This document shows, piece after piece, positions 1 to 8,417 of a DNA stretch of 64,000 nt. Every line of letters begins with the position of its first letter. Position 1 is the first letter of the stretch. The DNA lies in the NCBI RefSeq assembly GCF_027460065.1, contig NZ_JAPYZZ010000017.1:550-64549 (forward strand), read 5' to 3'. The notes under the pieces were generated by a model. The model saw only the letters and a program-made list of their open reading frames with translations. It did not search any database and was not told where the DNA came from. Position numbers and translations under genes: made by a program. This DNA is from Martinezella rhizogenes. GTDB lineage: Bacteria > Pseudomonadota > Alphaproteobacteria > Rhizobiales > Rhizobiaceae.

Positions 1-223
1 GCATGCGGCCGGTGATACCGTTCCGCTGACGACGCATACTTTTGCGGGAGGCGGCGACTTCACCGTCGCCGGCATCCCGGTGGCGCGCAACGCCTTCATC
101 TTTGCTGCCGGGCTCGACTACGACCTCAACCCAAGCTCCACTCTCGGTATTGCCTATTCCGGCCAGATTGCTGAAGACGCCCAACAGCATGGGGTCAAAG
201 CGACGCTATCGGTGAAGTTCTAA
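1..223 (+). CDS. Autotransporter beta-barrel C-terminus (partial)
   Basis: Open from the window edge to a TAA at 221-223, giving about 73 residues. The end has the look of an autotransporter outer-membrane barrel: short amphipathic strands (FIFAAGLDYDLNPSSTLGIA) and a last strand finishing in Phe (ATLSVKF), the usual BAM recognition signature. The passenger lies upstream and is not visible, so its role cannot be given. The call rests on the strand pattern and the terminal Phe only. Confidence 0.65.
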   Translation, partial: HAAGDTVPLTTHTFAGGGDFTVAGIPVARNAFIFAAGLDYDLNPSSTLGIAYSGQIAEDAQQHGVKATLSVKF

Positions 224-527
224 AATCCGCTTCCTACGGTGCGCCGGCATCCTTGCACTTCACGCTTTGAAAGCACGGAACGGCAATGCCGGAAATTCCT
301 GCGATAAATGGCCTGCCAATTGCACCCTCGCCCATGGAACAAGGCTACATGGCGTCCATAGAGCGCCGGCGACCTCTATGACCGCTTCCGACCCGATTGC
401 GGCCGGTCGATGATAGGAGACGAAGACGACTAAAGCGGAACATCTAGGTCCCTGTCATTTTGAATCATTTCTGCCGCAGGTTTCAGGAATTGTGCGACAG
501 CTTCGTTCCAGTTTTCGATGCGATTTG
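224..527. other. Intergenic stretch, nothing recognised
   Basis: About 300 bases between the autotransporter stop and the convergent esterase stop. No open frame, RNA gene or repeat is recognisable. No clear terminator hairpin was seen. Confidence 0.5.
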
Positions 528-1454
528 TCAGTGTACTCTCAGAAGGTACTCCAAGCCCTGCGTGAAGCCACGCGGCGCGACGGTGAGGTGATCCTCGTCG
601 TCGAAGACCGCTGACTTCAATTGCAGGTTCGGATACTTTCGACTCTGCAACGCTAGTTCTAAAGCCCGGTTGTCGGCGACCATATCTACCGTCTGGTTGT
701 AGCGCAGGTCACCTTTGCGCTGCGCCTCATAGGCGCCGACATAAAGATAGACCTTCGCCGGCAGGTCCTTGTTCTGTGCGGCGTAATCCGTTTCGAGCTT
801 CAAGGTGTGGCGCTTGTCGTACCAGAGAGAGGGGCTACCGAGGATATAACCGCTAAACAAGCCAGGTTCCGTGAACAGGATCTGTGCGCCAAGCAAAGCA
901 CCGTAGGAGTGGCCAAGGAAGAGCGATCTGGCGGGATCGGTCCGATAGCGGGCGGCGATAAATGGTTTCACCTGATCACCCAAATAACGCTGATAGGCCC
1001 GTCCCTGCCCATGGATCGCACCAGCAGGTGCGCTTTTTGGACCGTTCGACGTGGGGGTGTAATCGCGCTGACGGCTGACCTTGCCATCCTCACCCTTTCC
1101 ATAAGACAAACCGACAAGAATGAACTCCTCGATCCGGGACCCTTCGACGTTCAGACGGCGGCCGATCTGCCGGATGATAGGGAAAGCGTAGTCAGCATCG
1201 GTGACGTAAAGCACGGGGTAACGCCGCCGAGGTTCCTTCGCATAGGACGGTGGTAAAGCGACGAAGACTTGGTAAGTGCGACCCGAAACCGGATCGGGCA
1301 CATCCCAGACTTCGCTATCGATGATCTCGTATGCACGTCCCTCTCCCAACTGAGCTTTTGGAGTCGACTGAGCGTACGTGTGCGTCGGACCGCTAGGGAC
1401 GCTGAAGCCGGCGATGACAGCTATCAGTAAGGGATTCAGAAAGCATCGTCGCAT
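528..1454 (-). CDS. Secreted alpha/beta hydrolase, esterase D/IroE-like
   Basis: 308 residues. An N-terminal signal peptide (Arg-rich start, hydrophobic stretch, end near residue 29, THTYAQ) points to export. The nucleophile elbow is GHSYG, and a late EDHLTVAPRGF segment supplies the catalytic His, as in the PF00756 esterase family, which includes siderophore esterases and S-formylglutathione hydrolases. The LPPSYAKEPRRRYPVLYV segment is typical of that family's first strands. The start follows a GGAGA Shine-Dalgarno. It stands alone, so the substrate is unknown; hydrolysis of a siderophore or other ester in the periplasm is an inference. Confidence 0.8.
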   Translation of the reverse strand: MRRCFLNPLLIAVIAGFSVPSGPTHTYAQSTPKAQLGEGRAYEIIDSEVWDVPDPVSGRTYQVFVALPPSYAKEPRRRYPVLYVTDADYAFPIIRQIGRRLNVEGSRIEEFILVGLSYGKGEDGKVSRQRDYTPTSNGPKSAPAGAIHGQGRAYQRYLGDQVKPFIAARYRTDPARSLFLGHSYGALLGAQILFTEPGLFSGYILGSPSLWYDKRHTLKLETDYAAQNKDLPAKVYLYVGAYEAQRKGDLRYNQTVDMVADNRALELALQSRKYPNLQLKSAVFDDEDHLTVAPRGFTQGLEYLLRVH

Positions 1455-1620
1455 GTGAAGTCTCCGCGCGTGGGATTACTATGGTGTCGACCACTAATGG
1501 CGTACCCGCGCGGCATTAAGACTAAAATTTTATCGAATGGATTCGTACTTAACGAAACGTGACGGCTGAGATTGGTGGTTTTGGCTTTCAGCCAGCCAAG
1601 CCGTAAGGCTGTCCGTAATT

Positions 1621-1707
1621 TGTCGCAAAAACTAGGCAGACCGTCCGAAAACCCTTATCAGGAACCGCTCTGAGGGTTTTCGGACGGTCTGCAGGATATT
1701 TGCGACG
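1621..1707. mobile_element. MITE-like element with IS1182-type ends
   Basis: An 87-bp palindromic unit. Perfect 20-bp arms at 1636-1655 and 1673-1692 (GCAGACCGTCCGAAAACCCT and its complement) are separated by 17 nt. Outside them TGTCGCAAA-type sequences continue the inverted repeat imperfectly. The same pattern (TGTCGC, about 12 nt, then a GAC/GGC GGTCT or GGTCC core) forms the ends of the IS at 2445-4144. It carries no gene and could be mobilised in trans by that transposase; this is inferred from the shared ends. Confidence 0.6.
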
Positions 1708-1748
1708 AAAGCCTCGCGTCGTTATTGGCTATCACGAACGGGGAAAAT

Positions 1749-2426
1749 TCATCGGCACTGCCACCGAGGTACGCAGTTCTGTTCTGGAAGCCCCGTGACG
1801 GAGAAACGCTCATTAATCTCGGAGAGTTCTTGATCGTTGACCAAGGTCACCACCCCATTCCCGATGCTGAAGGCATTCCTCGCAGATTCCACTCGGATGA
1901 GAATGGGGTTTAGCCGTTGAGCCAGTTCCGACGGCAATGCCATGCGAACATTGCCCAGATCGGCTGATAGACACTGGAGAGCTTCCTCTTCCGAGAAATC
2001 GTCATCTAGCAGGTGATCGAAGTCCGCACAGGCTTCAACGAGCTTGATGTACGCAAACTCGGCAAATGATCGGGCGCACCATTGGAGTTTGCCAGAGTCA
2101 TGAAAGATCAAAGCGACCGGAGCCATGTCAGGCGTAATAGGAACCAGACTGTAGCAGTCACCAGCACCGCCCCGCCCGAAGGGCAGAAAGCGCATACCGT
2201 TTTGACGATCGGGATTTAACCACCGACCGATATTATCTTGCGATTGATCCGCATTGAGCCATTGAAAATCATAGATACTGGCAAGAGCCGGCGGTGAATT
2301 GAGCATTCGTTCCCGCCACGTCTCTTGCCAGTTCTCATAAACTGTCAGGCCACTTTCTACCCAATGTACCAAGAGCATTGGGAGAGGAATTCCCGTTTGG
2401 TCAGAAATCGATTGGTAGCTATTCAT
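1749..2426 (-). CDS. SMI1/KNR4 (SUKH)-like protein
   Basis: 225 residues, cytosolic. The block FLPFGRGGAGDCYSLV, followed by acidic and aromatic segments (WCARSFAEFAYIKL), matches the SUKH fold, whose bacterial members often act as immunity proteins against secreted toxins. No toxin gene is adjacent in the window. The left end of an IS1182-type element lies only about 19 bp upstream of the ATG, so the native promoter has probably been displaced. Possible alternative: a housekeeping SUKH protein with no immunity role. Confidence 0.65.
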   Translation of the reverse strand: MNSYQSISDQTGIPLPMLLVHWVESGLTVYENWQETWRERMLNSPPALASIYDFQWLNADQSQDNIGRWLNPDRQNGMRFLPFGRGGAGDCYSLVPITPDMAPVALIFHDSGKLQWCARSFAEFAYIKLVEACADFDHLLDDDFSEEEALQCLSADLGNVRMALPSELAQRLNPILIRVESARNAFSIGNGVVTLVNDQELSEINERFSVTGLPEQNCVPRWQCR

Positions 2427-2444
2427 CGCATCACGTTTCTCGTC

Positions 2445-4144
2445 TGTCGCAAAATTCCCGCAGGCGGTCTAAAAACCTCAACGGAGATTCCTTACGCTAG
2501 CCTGCCATGATATATTTCTCCATGGCACATCTACCAGGAACAGACCGCTCACAACTACTCCTTCTGCCTGAATCAGTGGACGATTATGTCGGACCGGATA
2601 ATCCAGTTCGCTTCATCGAAGCCTTAGTTGATGGCCTTGATCTTGCCTCTGCTGGGTTCATGCGCGTGACGGCGAAGGAGACGGGTCGTCCGGGTTTCGA
2701 TCCTGCCGATCTGCTTAAGCTGTACGTTTACGGCTATATCAACCGGGTGCGTTCGAGCCGGCGGCTGGAGGCCGAGACGCATCGCAATATCGAGGTGATC
2801 TGGCTGCTGCGGCACCTGAAGCCGGACTTCCGCACGATCGCCGACTTCCGCCGGGTGAACCGCTCCGCGTTTCGGCAGGTGTTTCGCGAGTTCGTCATCC
2901 TATGCTGGCAACTCGACCTGCTCGGCCGGGAGTTTCTGGCCGTTGATGGCACGCGCATCAAGGCGGTGAACAACAAGGATCGCAACTTCACGCGCAGGTC
3001 GCTGGCGAAGTTCATCCGTGAGGCGGACGAGAAGCTGGCCGACTATATGAAGCGGCTCGACGAGAGCGATGCCGATGAGGGCAAGGTCGGCGGCGACACT
3101 GGTCCTGACGGTCGTGGTGGCAACCTGCGGAGAAGATCGCGGCGATCAAGGGCAAGCGGGATCGCCACAAGGCGCTGCTGGACGAGCTGGATCGCACCGG
3201 CGAGGACCAGATCTCGCTGACCGATCCCGATGCCCGCGCCATGGCGCGCATGACCAAGGTCGGCGTCGGCTACAATGTCCAGCTCGCCGTGGATGTGAAG
3301 CACAAACTGATCGCCGAACAGGAAGTCAGCAACCAAGTTCTCGACATGGGGCTTCTGGCGCCGACGGTCGAGGCGGCGATGAACACGCTCGGTGTCGAAA
3401 AGATCGAGGCGGTTGCCGATCGCGGTTACTTCAAGATCGAGGATATCGAGGCCTGCGAGAAAGCGGGCATCACCGCTTATGTGCCCAAGCCGATCCGCGG
3501 TCCCGCCGTCGCTCAAGGCTTCTTTTCCAAGGAGGACTTCAGCTACGATCTGGAAAAGGACGTTTATCTCTGCCCTGGTGAACAAATGCTTTCGCCGCGT
3601 CATTTTGGTAAATCGCGCGACAATGTGAAGATCGATTACGTCAATCGCGATGCTTGCAAGGCGTGTCATCTGCGCGAACGCTGCACCAAAAGCTTCCGCC
3701 GCGTCTCACGACTGGAGAACGAAGCCGTCCTCGACCGCATGGCGGCGCGGCTTGCCGCTCGACCGGACATTCTCGACCGACGACGCGAAAGCGTCGAGCA
3801 TCCCTTCGGCACGATCAAGCAATGGATGAACCAGGGCGCATTCCTGATGCGTCGGCTCGACAATGTTCGTGGCGAGTTCAGTCTGACCGCGCTTGCCTAC
3901 AATATCCGGCGAGCCATCACTCTCATCGGCGTTTCCGGTCTGATAGCGGCAATACGGGCATAAGATGCCTTGTTTTGCGCTGACACTGGCAAAAAATGGG
4001 CCTGCCACACGCCATCAAGGCCGCCCAAGCGCCCCGGAGACGGAAAATCCTCGAAATTGACTAAACTGCTGCCGTACACGCCGGGAACAAGCTACCCTCT
4101 ATCGCGCAAAGAGTTCTCGGACGGTCTGTAGGAGTTGCGCGACA
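2445..4144 (+). mobile_element. IS1182-family insertion sequence, decayed
   Basis: About 1.7 kb, a usual length for the family. Imperfect terminal inverted repeats are seen at about 2445-2480 (starting TGTCGC) and about 4111-4144 (ending GCGCGACA). They enclose one transposase gene on the plus strand. No target duplication is obvious. The transposase is frameshifted, so the copy is probably not autonomous. Confidence 0.7.
2507..3963 (+). pseudogene. IS1182-family transposase, frameshifted
   Basis: The first frame (2507-about 3125) gives the N-terminal domain of an IS1182 transposase (MAHLPGTDRSQLLLLPESVD; the likely real start is the ATG at 2522) and the first catalytic strand (FLAVDGTRIKAVNNK). 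The second frame (about 3121-3963) carries the rest, including VADRGYFK and the C-terminal HPFGTIKQWMNQGAF box with its catalytic Glu region upstream. Inserting one G near 3127 (CTGCGG to CTGGCGG) would restore a continuous GGNLAEKIAAIKGKRD. A one-base deletion therefore explains the break better than programmed frameshifting, since no slippery heptamer is seen there. Confidence 0.8.
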
Positions 4145-4165
4145 ACACCGACGTGGGCTTGTCCT

Positions 4166-4696
4166 TCAGGCGGGAACGAGCTGCTTGCCGCCCTGTTGCC
4201 GCCGCGCTGGCTCGCTCTGGTGAAGATAAACGGCGAACGTATCCCACGGCGGGGTGATCGAAAGCTGCCAGAGAATGCGGCCCACCTCGCCCCGGTGATA
4301 GCCTCCATGCAGAGCAACATGGGTCAGCATTTCCTCGCGGGTCATATAGCCCTTGTCGCCATCGGTGAAGGCGAAGGCGACCGGTTCGGACAAGATGGCG
4401 GGAGAGACCGTGCGAAGATAGTCAAGATACCATTGGTCGGAGGACGTGACGGCGCTTAACAGCTCGTCCAGCGCCGGGGTTTCTTCAAGATTGTCGGACG
4501 TGAAGCCATGTGGGACGCCTTGGAGATGTCCGGCGAATATCCGCGAAACCACATAATAATGGCTGATCAGCCGAAGGGCGGTTTGCAGCTCCGTGCCGTA
4601 TTTTTCCGCGTCCACGCTTTCCAGCTTCTTGAACAAGTCGACATTGGCCCAGGCGTGATAACCGTAAAGCGTTTGGAGCAAGGTACTCATTGCCAC
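4166..4696 (-). CDS. DinB-family protein
   Basis: 176 residues. A four-helix DinB/YfiT-type fold is indicated by the spaced metal-binding histidines: His in LRLISHYYVV and the pair in HVALHGGYHRGEVG. Members are divalent-metal proteins, some of them thiol-dependent transferases; the exact reaction here is unknown. The start is either the GTG at 4696 or the ATG at 4690, both behind GAAAGGAT. It is divergent from a TetR-type regulator 60 bp away, which probably controls it. Confidence 0.8.
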   Translation of the reverse strand: MAMSTLLQTLYGYHAWANVDLFKKLESVDAEKYGTELQTALRLISHYYVVSRIFAGHLQGVPHGFTSDNLEETPALDELLSAVTSSDQWYLDYLRTVSPAILSEPVAFAFTDGDKGYMTREEMLTHVALHGGYHRGEVGRILWQLSITPPWDTFAVYLHQSEPARRQQGGKQLVPA

Positions 4697-4757
4697 CGAT
4701 CCTTTCGCGAGTTAGAAATGTGAGCAAGTCCTTCACATTCTCTCCGAGACAGGTTTC

Positions 4758-5381
4758 TTGTCTACTCGCATTGCAAAACGACCGTCCGTGATGCGCAAGG
4801 AGCCGCGACAGGCCCGATCCCGGGCGACCGTCGAAACGATCATCCAGGCCGGGGCTCGCATTCTGAGCGATGAAGGGTGGGTGGGGTTCACCACGAACCG
4901 GATCGCGGAACTGGCCGGCGTCAGTATCGGCTCCCTTTACCAATATTTCCCCGACAAGCTCTCTCTGGTCGATGCCATCCGCCATCGTCATCTGGACGAT
5001 AGCATGGCGGTGATGCGGAACATTCGCGCGGACGGACTTTCTCCCGCAGAGTTCGCCTTGCATCTCGTCCGGGCCGTGGTCGCGGCGCATAGCAAGTATC
5101 CGGGCCTACATCGCGTCCTGCTGGACGAAGCTCCCAGTTCCGAAGAGTATCGAAACCCCAATAGCGCATTCGAGATTGAATATCTGTCCTATTACGCCGA
5201 GGCCGTCGCCACATACCGAAAGCGTCAGCCCAATTTGGCCGACCATGTTGCCGGTCGTGTGATCTCGGACGCGATTGACGGCGTGATCCACAATGCGGCG
5301 CGACGGGGTGCGATTGAGGACCAGGCAATGCAAAGAGAGTTGGTCCGCTTGATCGCCCTATACCTCGCGGAGCCGAATTAG
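4758..5381 (+). CDS. TetR/AcrR-family transcriptional regulator
   Basis: 207 residues. The N-terminal HTH is classic: RQARSRATVETIIQAGARIL, then FTTNRIAELAGVSIGSLYQYFPDK, the TetR recognition-helix signature. The C-terminal ligand domain is diverged, as usual. The annotated start is a TTG; an ATG in frame at 4791 would remove 11 residues without touching the HTH. It lies between a divergent DinB gene and a convergent MFS gene, so repression of DinB and perhaps of the exporter is likely. The inducer is unknown. Confidence 0.88.
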   Translation: MSTRIAKRPSVMRKEPRQARSRATVETIIQAGARILSDEGWVGFTTNRIAELAGVSIGSLYQYFPDKLSLVDAIRHRHLDDSMAVMRNIRADGLSPAEFALHLVRAVVAAHSKYPGLHRVLLDEAPSSEEYRNPNSAFEIEYLSYYAEAVATYRKRQPNLADHVAGRVISDAIDGVIHNAARRGAIEDQAMQRELVRLIALYLAEPN

Positions 5382-5392
5382 ATTCTCGAAGG

Positions 5393-6586
5393 TCAGGAAT
5401 TCTGCGATTGCATTCCTTGCGTTTCTGAAGACGGCCGCCGGCGCAGATGGTAGAGGAAAACCAGTAGGAAAAGCGCGCAGACGCTGCAAGCGACGAGGAG
5501 GGCGAGGGTAGGCTTGGCACCAGCCCCGGCCAAAAGTCCCGACAGAACCGGCGCGGCAACAGCGCTTGTCAGGTTCATCGGCAGCGCTATCGTGGATATG
5601 GCGGCCGTGTAGTCGGCCTTACGGTAGAAGACGAGCGGCATGGTTGCGCGAGCCACCGCGAAGGCTCCACTCCCGATCCCAAAAACAGCCAGACAGGCCA
5701 CCACGGACCACGGCACAGCACCGAAAATCAGAAGTATCATAAGCCCGGCTGGGATCATCGCTCCGGCCGCTATTCCGGTTGCCAGCGCGTCCCATCGCTT
5801 TCCGCCAAGCAGATCGATCAGGCGTCCGCAGACCTTGAGAACGCCAAGGAGGGATGCCATGCCGATTGCCCATGCCGGTTCTGCTCCGAGCGTGCCGAAC
5901 AGTTCGATTCCGGTGGCCTCCATGCCGAACGTGACGAAGCTGTTCAGTGCGATCGCCGCGACGAGGAGCCAGAAAATGCGCCCCTTTCGCACTGCGCCGC
6001 TGCCTTCCGTTTTCTCCTGCGTGGTTCCGCCAACTTCGGGCAGTCCCAGCCAGATCAGTGGAGCGATGATGGCGATCATGCCTCCGGCATAAATCTGTGT
6101 AGTGCCGCGCCAACCAACCAAATGTTCCAGATACGCCGTTACCGGCCAAAACACGCTGCCGGCAAGGCCGGTGACGAGCATCAATGTACCGATCATCCCG
6201 CGCGCGCGCTCATCGGCAAAATCGGCTAGGTAGATGTAGGCGGCGGTTGTCAGAAGCATCGCGCCAGCCAAGCCGATCAGACCCCACGCGATCAAGTAAA
6301 TCGCCACGGATTGGGCTGCTCCGACACTCGCTAAGCCCAAGCCGATCAGCACAGCGCCGACCGTCATAATTCTACGTGCGCCGAAGCGGCGAAAAGCCTT
6401 GCCGACAACCGGAGCCACCAACCCCATGACAACGAACATGACCGTGGAACCTATGAACGCCATCGGCAATGTCGTTCGCAGGTCTGCGGCAATATCCGGG
6501 GCCGTAACGGGAAGTATGCTGACGACACCCCATGCAGTGATCTGCGTAAAGGCGAGGATAACGAAAACAATCAGATTCCGACTCAT
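5393..6586 (-). CDS. MFS transporter
   Basis: 397 residues from the ATG at 6586 (a TTG three bases earlier is also in frame). About 12 hydrophobic segments are visible. The major-facilitator motif after helix 2 is recognisable in VVGKAFRRFGARRIMTVGAV. A long central linker (about residues 185-200) is charged. It sits in the inner membrane; the substrate cannot be told from sequence. It is convergent with the TetR gene (11 bp between stops), and drug or metabolite export is a guess from that context. Confidence 0.85.
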   Translation of the reverse strand: MSRNLIVFVILAFTQITAWGVVSILPVTAPDIAADLRTTLPMAFIGSTVMFVVMGLVAPVVGKAFRRFGARRIMTVGAVLIGLGLASVGAAQSVAIYLIAWGLIGLAGAMLLTTAAYIYLADFADERARGMIGTLMLVTGLAGSVFWPVTAYLEHLVGWRGTTQIYAGGMIAIIAPLIWLGLPEVGGTTQEKTEGSGAVRKGRIFWLLVAAIALNSFVTFGMEATGIELFGTLGAEPAWAIGMASLLGVLKVCGRLIDLLGGKRWDALATGIAAGAMIPAGLMILLIFGAVPWSVVACLAVFGIGSGAFAVARATMPLVFYRKADYTAAISTIALPMNLTSAVAAPVLSGLLAGAGAKPTLALLVACSVCALFLLVFLYHLRRRPSSETQGMQSQNS

Positions 6587-6709
6587 CAAAACACGTTACG
6601 GCATCAGTATGTCAGTGCGAATGCATCCTTGCGCTGTTCCCTGAGAAAATCCATTCACATGCAGCCATTCAACACCCTTAAATATAATAGAGGATATTTT
6701 ACATCTCCA

Positions 6710-6753
6710 CAGGTTGTAATTAACCATTTTTTTAATAGCGCGCAGCCTAAGCT
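6710..6753. repeat. Diverged direct repeat, left copy
   Basis: The sequence CAGGTTGTAA ... AATAGCGC ... CCTAAGCT recurs at 8347-8376 in the same orientation, with a 14-16 nt indel. The pair brackets the relaxase fragment and VOC gene and may mark a past insertion or deletion. Confidence 0.4.
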
Positions 6754-6769
6754 ACGCAAAGGCATGACG

Positions 6770-7770
6770 CTAACCTGCGATTGAGGGTCCCGAATGAGCC
6801 GGGGGATAGTCTATTCTCACCGAAGCCGGCGTCATGATCTCATCAGTCAATAATATTTCCAGCAGTTCCGTCGCTATGTTGTTCGGGACGTCGGGAGCCG
6901 CGTCAACGGGTTCCTCCTCAGCAGCATCCAAGATTCTCGCGGACGCGACAGCCGCGACCTCGGCCGGATCGCGGAAGACAGACCGCCCCACCGATTCCAC
7001 GGCTTCAAATCGCTGTTCGAACGCCGGCATGGCCTTTTCGCGGGCGACATCTTCAATACTGCGATCATGTCGGGTGATCGCCGGCACCAGAGGCTCGGGC
7101 TTGCCGGCCTCGGCCGATCCATACCCCTGCGCCTGGCGATCGCTATGCTGCTGCGCACGACCATCGCCGGCGCCAGCCGGCGACATGACATCCGACCAGC
7201 TGATGCGGCGAAGATCCGCATGCAGATCCTGCGCGAGTTCTGCGCTGGCTTTGCGAACAGGCCCGGCCAGATCGCCGGCACGTTCCTCGTAAACCTGCTG
7301 ACGATCAGATGGCCGGTCCTGTTCATCCCGCACCGGATGGGCCGCGCGGGACAAAACGTCTTGGCGCTGCTTTTGGGCGGGAGCAAGGTCGATTTCGCTT
7401 CGAACTGTTCCGCGATCCCGCGCCGCTCGGCAAATTCTTTGATGTAATCCAGCGTGGTTTCTTTCGCGCCGGAACGCGACAGGCGGCTTTCGAGCTGCGG
7501 GTAAGCCAGTTCGCCACCCTCCACGACGCGCCACGAATTGTGCTCGGTCTGCGTGCCGTCCGGAAGGGTGACGGGAGTGGCCCCTTCATGCTGCAGGCCG
7601 ATCCTGTCTCCGATCGCAGGCGAGGCCTCCTGCAGGGCGCGCTTGAGATCGACGCCCCACACCGTGCGCTGATCGGGGTTTGAGTAGCAACGGAGCAGAA
7701 AACCTACATAAGACTGCTTATCTCGCAGAAACATGACGGCAGGGAGTTTGTCGGCTATAGGTTTCTGCAC
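6770..7770 (-). pseudogene. Relaxase/primase accessory-domain fragment, frameshifted
   Basis: Reading on the minus strand, 7770 to about 7385 encodes FLRDKQSYVGFLLRCYSNPD and RTVWGVDLKRALQEASPAIGD. This is a domain I associate with the long C-terminal regions of plasmid relaxases and primases. Near 7370-7390 the frame changes, and coding-like sequence continues to 6770 (QVYEERAGDLAGPVRKASAE, SVGRSVFRDPAEVAAVASAR). Neither frame alone looks real throughout. There is no relaxase catalytic domain, so it is a leftover of a transfer gene. The family name is uncertain. Confidence 0.55.
7681..7712 (+). repeat. 32-bp inverted repeat, left arm
   Basis: Begins TGAGTAGCAACGGAGCAGAA; the exact reverse complement is at 8310-8341. 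This arm lies inside the relaxase-like fragment (codons for SYVGFLLRCYS). The opposite arm is therefore a displaced inverted copy of that gene segment. Together they bracket the VOC gene. Confidence 0.85.
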
Positions 7771-7879
7771 GGGTATTTATGAATTTGACGACTTTTTCGG
7801 GAATTTTTGTGATCTGGTCCGCCGAGTCACATCAAACCGGGGTTTGTTGTATAGGCCAGCATCAAAAAATGGAGGACGA

Positions 7880-8278
7880 ATGCTACACCACGCTTCACTA
7901 GGTGTTTCCGATATCGAACGCGCCGCTGCATTTTACGATGCAGCTCTTGCCTCACTTGGATACGTCCGGGTCTGGGAAGATTTGCGGCCGGGAGAGGCTG
8001 ACCAGGCGATCGGCTATGGGCCGGAGGGTGGCGGCGATAAGCTTGCCATCAAGTTCAGGCCCGAGGGGCAGCGTCCGCCTGGGCAAGGCTTTCATCTTGC
8101 TTTTACCGCTCCGGATAGGAAGGCTGTCGCCAACTTCCATCAAGCTGCGCTCGATAACGGAGGGCGAGACAATGGTGGCCCAGGATTACGCGCGGACTAC
8201 GGACCACACTACTACGCCGCCTTCGTCGTCGACCCGGACGGACATCACATCGAGGCAGTGTTCAACTCAGCCCCGTAA
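7880..8278 (+). CDS. VOC-family (glyoxalase/bleomycin-resistance type) protein
   Basis: 132 residues from an ATG preceded by GGAGGA. A single vicinal-oxygen-chelate module: MLHHASLGVSDIERAAAFYD at the N-terminus holds the first metal-ligand His, and FVVDPDGHHIEAVFN at the C-terminus holds the usual DPDGHxxE box. It probably works as a dimer with a divalent metal. The substrate is unknown. The gene lies between the arms of a perfect 32-bp inverted repeat, which suggests it arrived through a rearrangement inside a transfer gene. Confidence 0.85.
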   Translation: MLHHASLGVSDIERAAAFYDAALASLGYVRVWEDLRPGEADQAIGYGPEGGGDKLAIKFRPEGQRPPGQGFHLAFTAPDRKAVANFHQAALDNGGRDNGGPGLRADYGPHYYAAFVVDPDGHHIEAVFNSAP

Positions 8279-8309
8279 ATCCGAAGATGGATGGAACGGC
8301 CCTGTGATC

Positions 8310-8341
8310 CTTATGTAGGTTTTCTGCTCCGTTGCTACTCA
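8310..8341 (-). repeat. 32-bp inverted repeat, right arm
   Basis: Exact reverse complement of 7681-7712. It falls just after the VOC stop codon, and no gene is read through it. Confidence 0.85.
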
Positions 8342-8346
8342 GGCCC

Positions 8347-8376
8347 CAGGTTGTAAAATAGCGCTGTCGCCTAAGC
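8347..8376. repeat. Diverged direct repeat, right copy
   Basis: Partner of 6710-6753. It starts immediately after the right arm of the 32-bp inverted repeat. Confidence 0.4.
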
Positions 8377-8417
8377 TGAAAGCTGGCTTGCCTGACGGCC
8401 ACGTTGATAGGTTGCCA

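Noticed and set aside
8388-8417. Longer serine hydrolase from a TTG
   Set aside because: The ATG at 8418 begins directly at a Tat-like signal; the extra ten codons add nothing recognisable.
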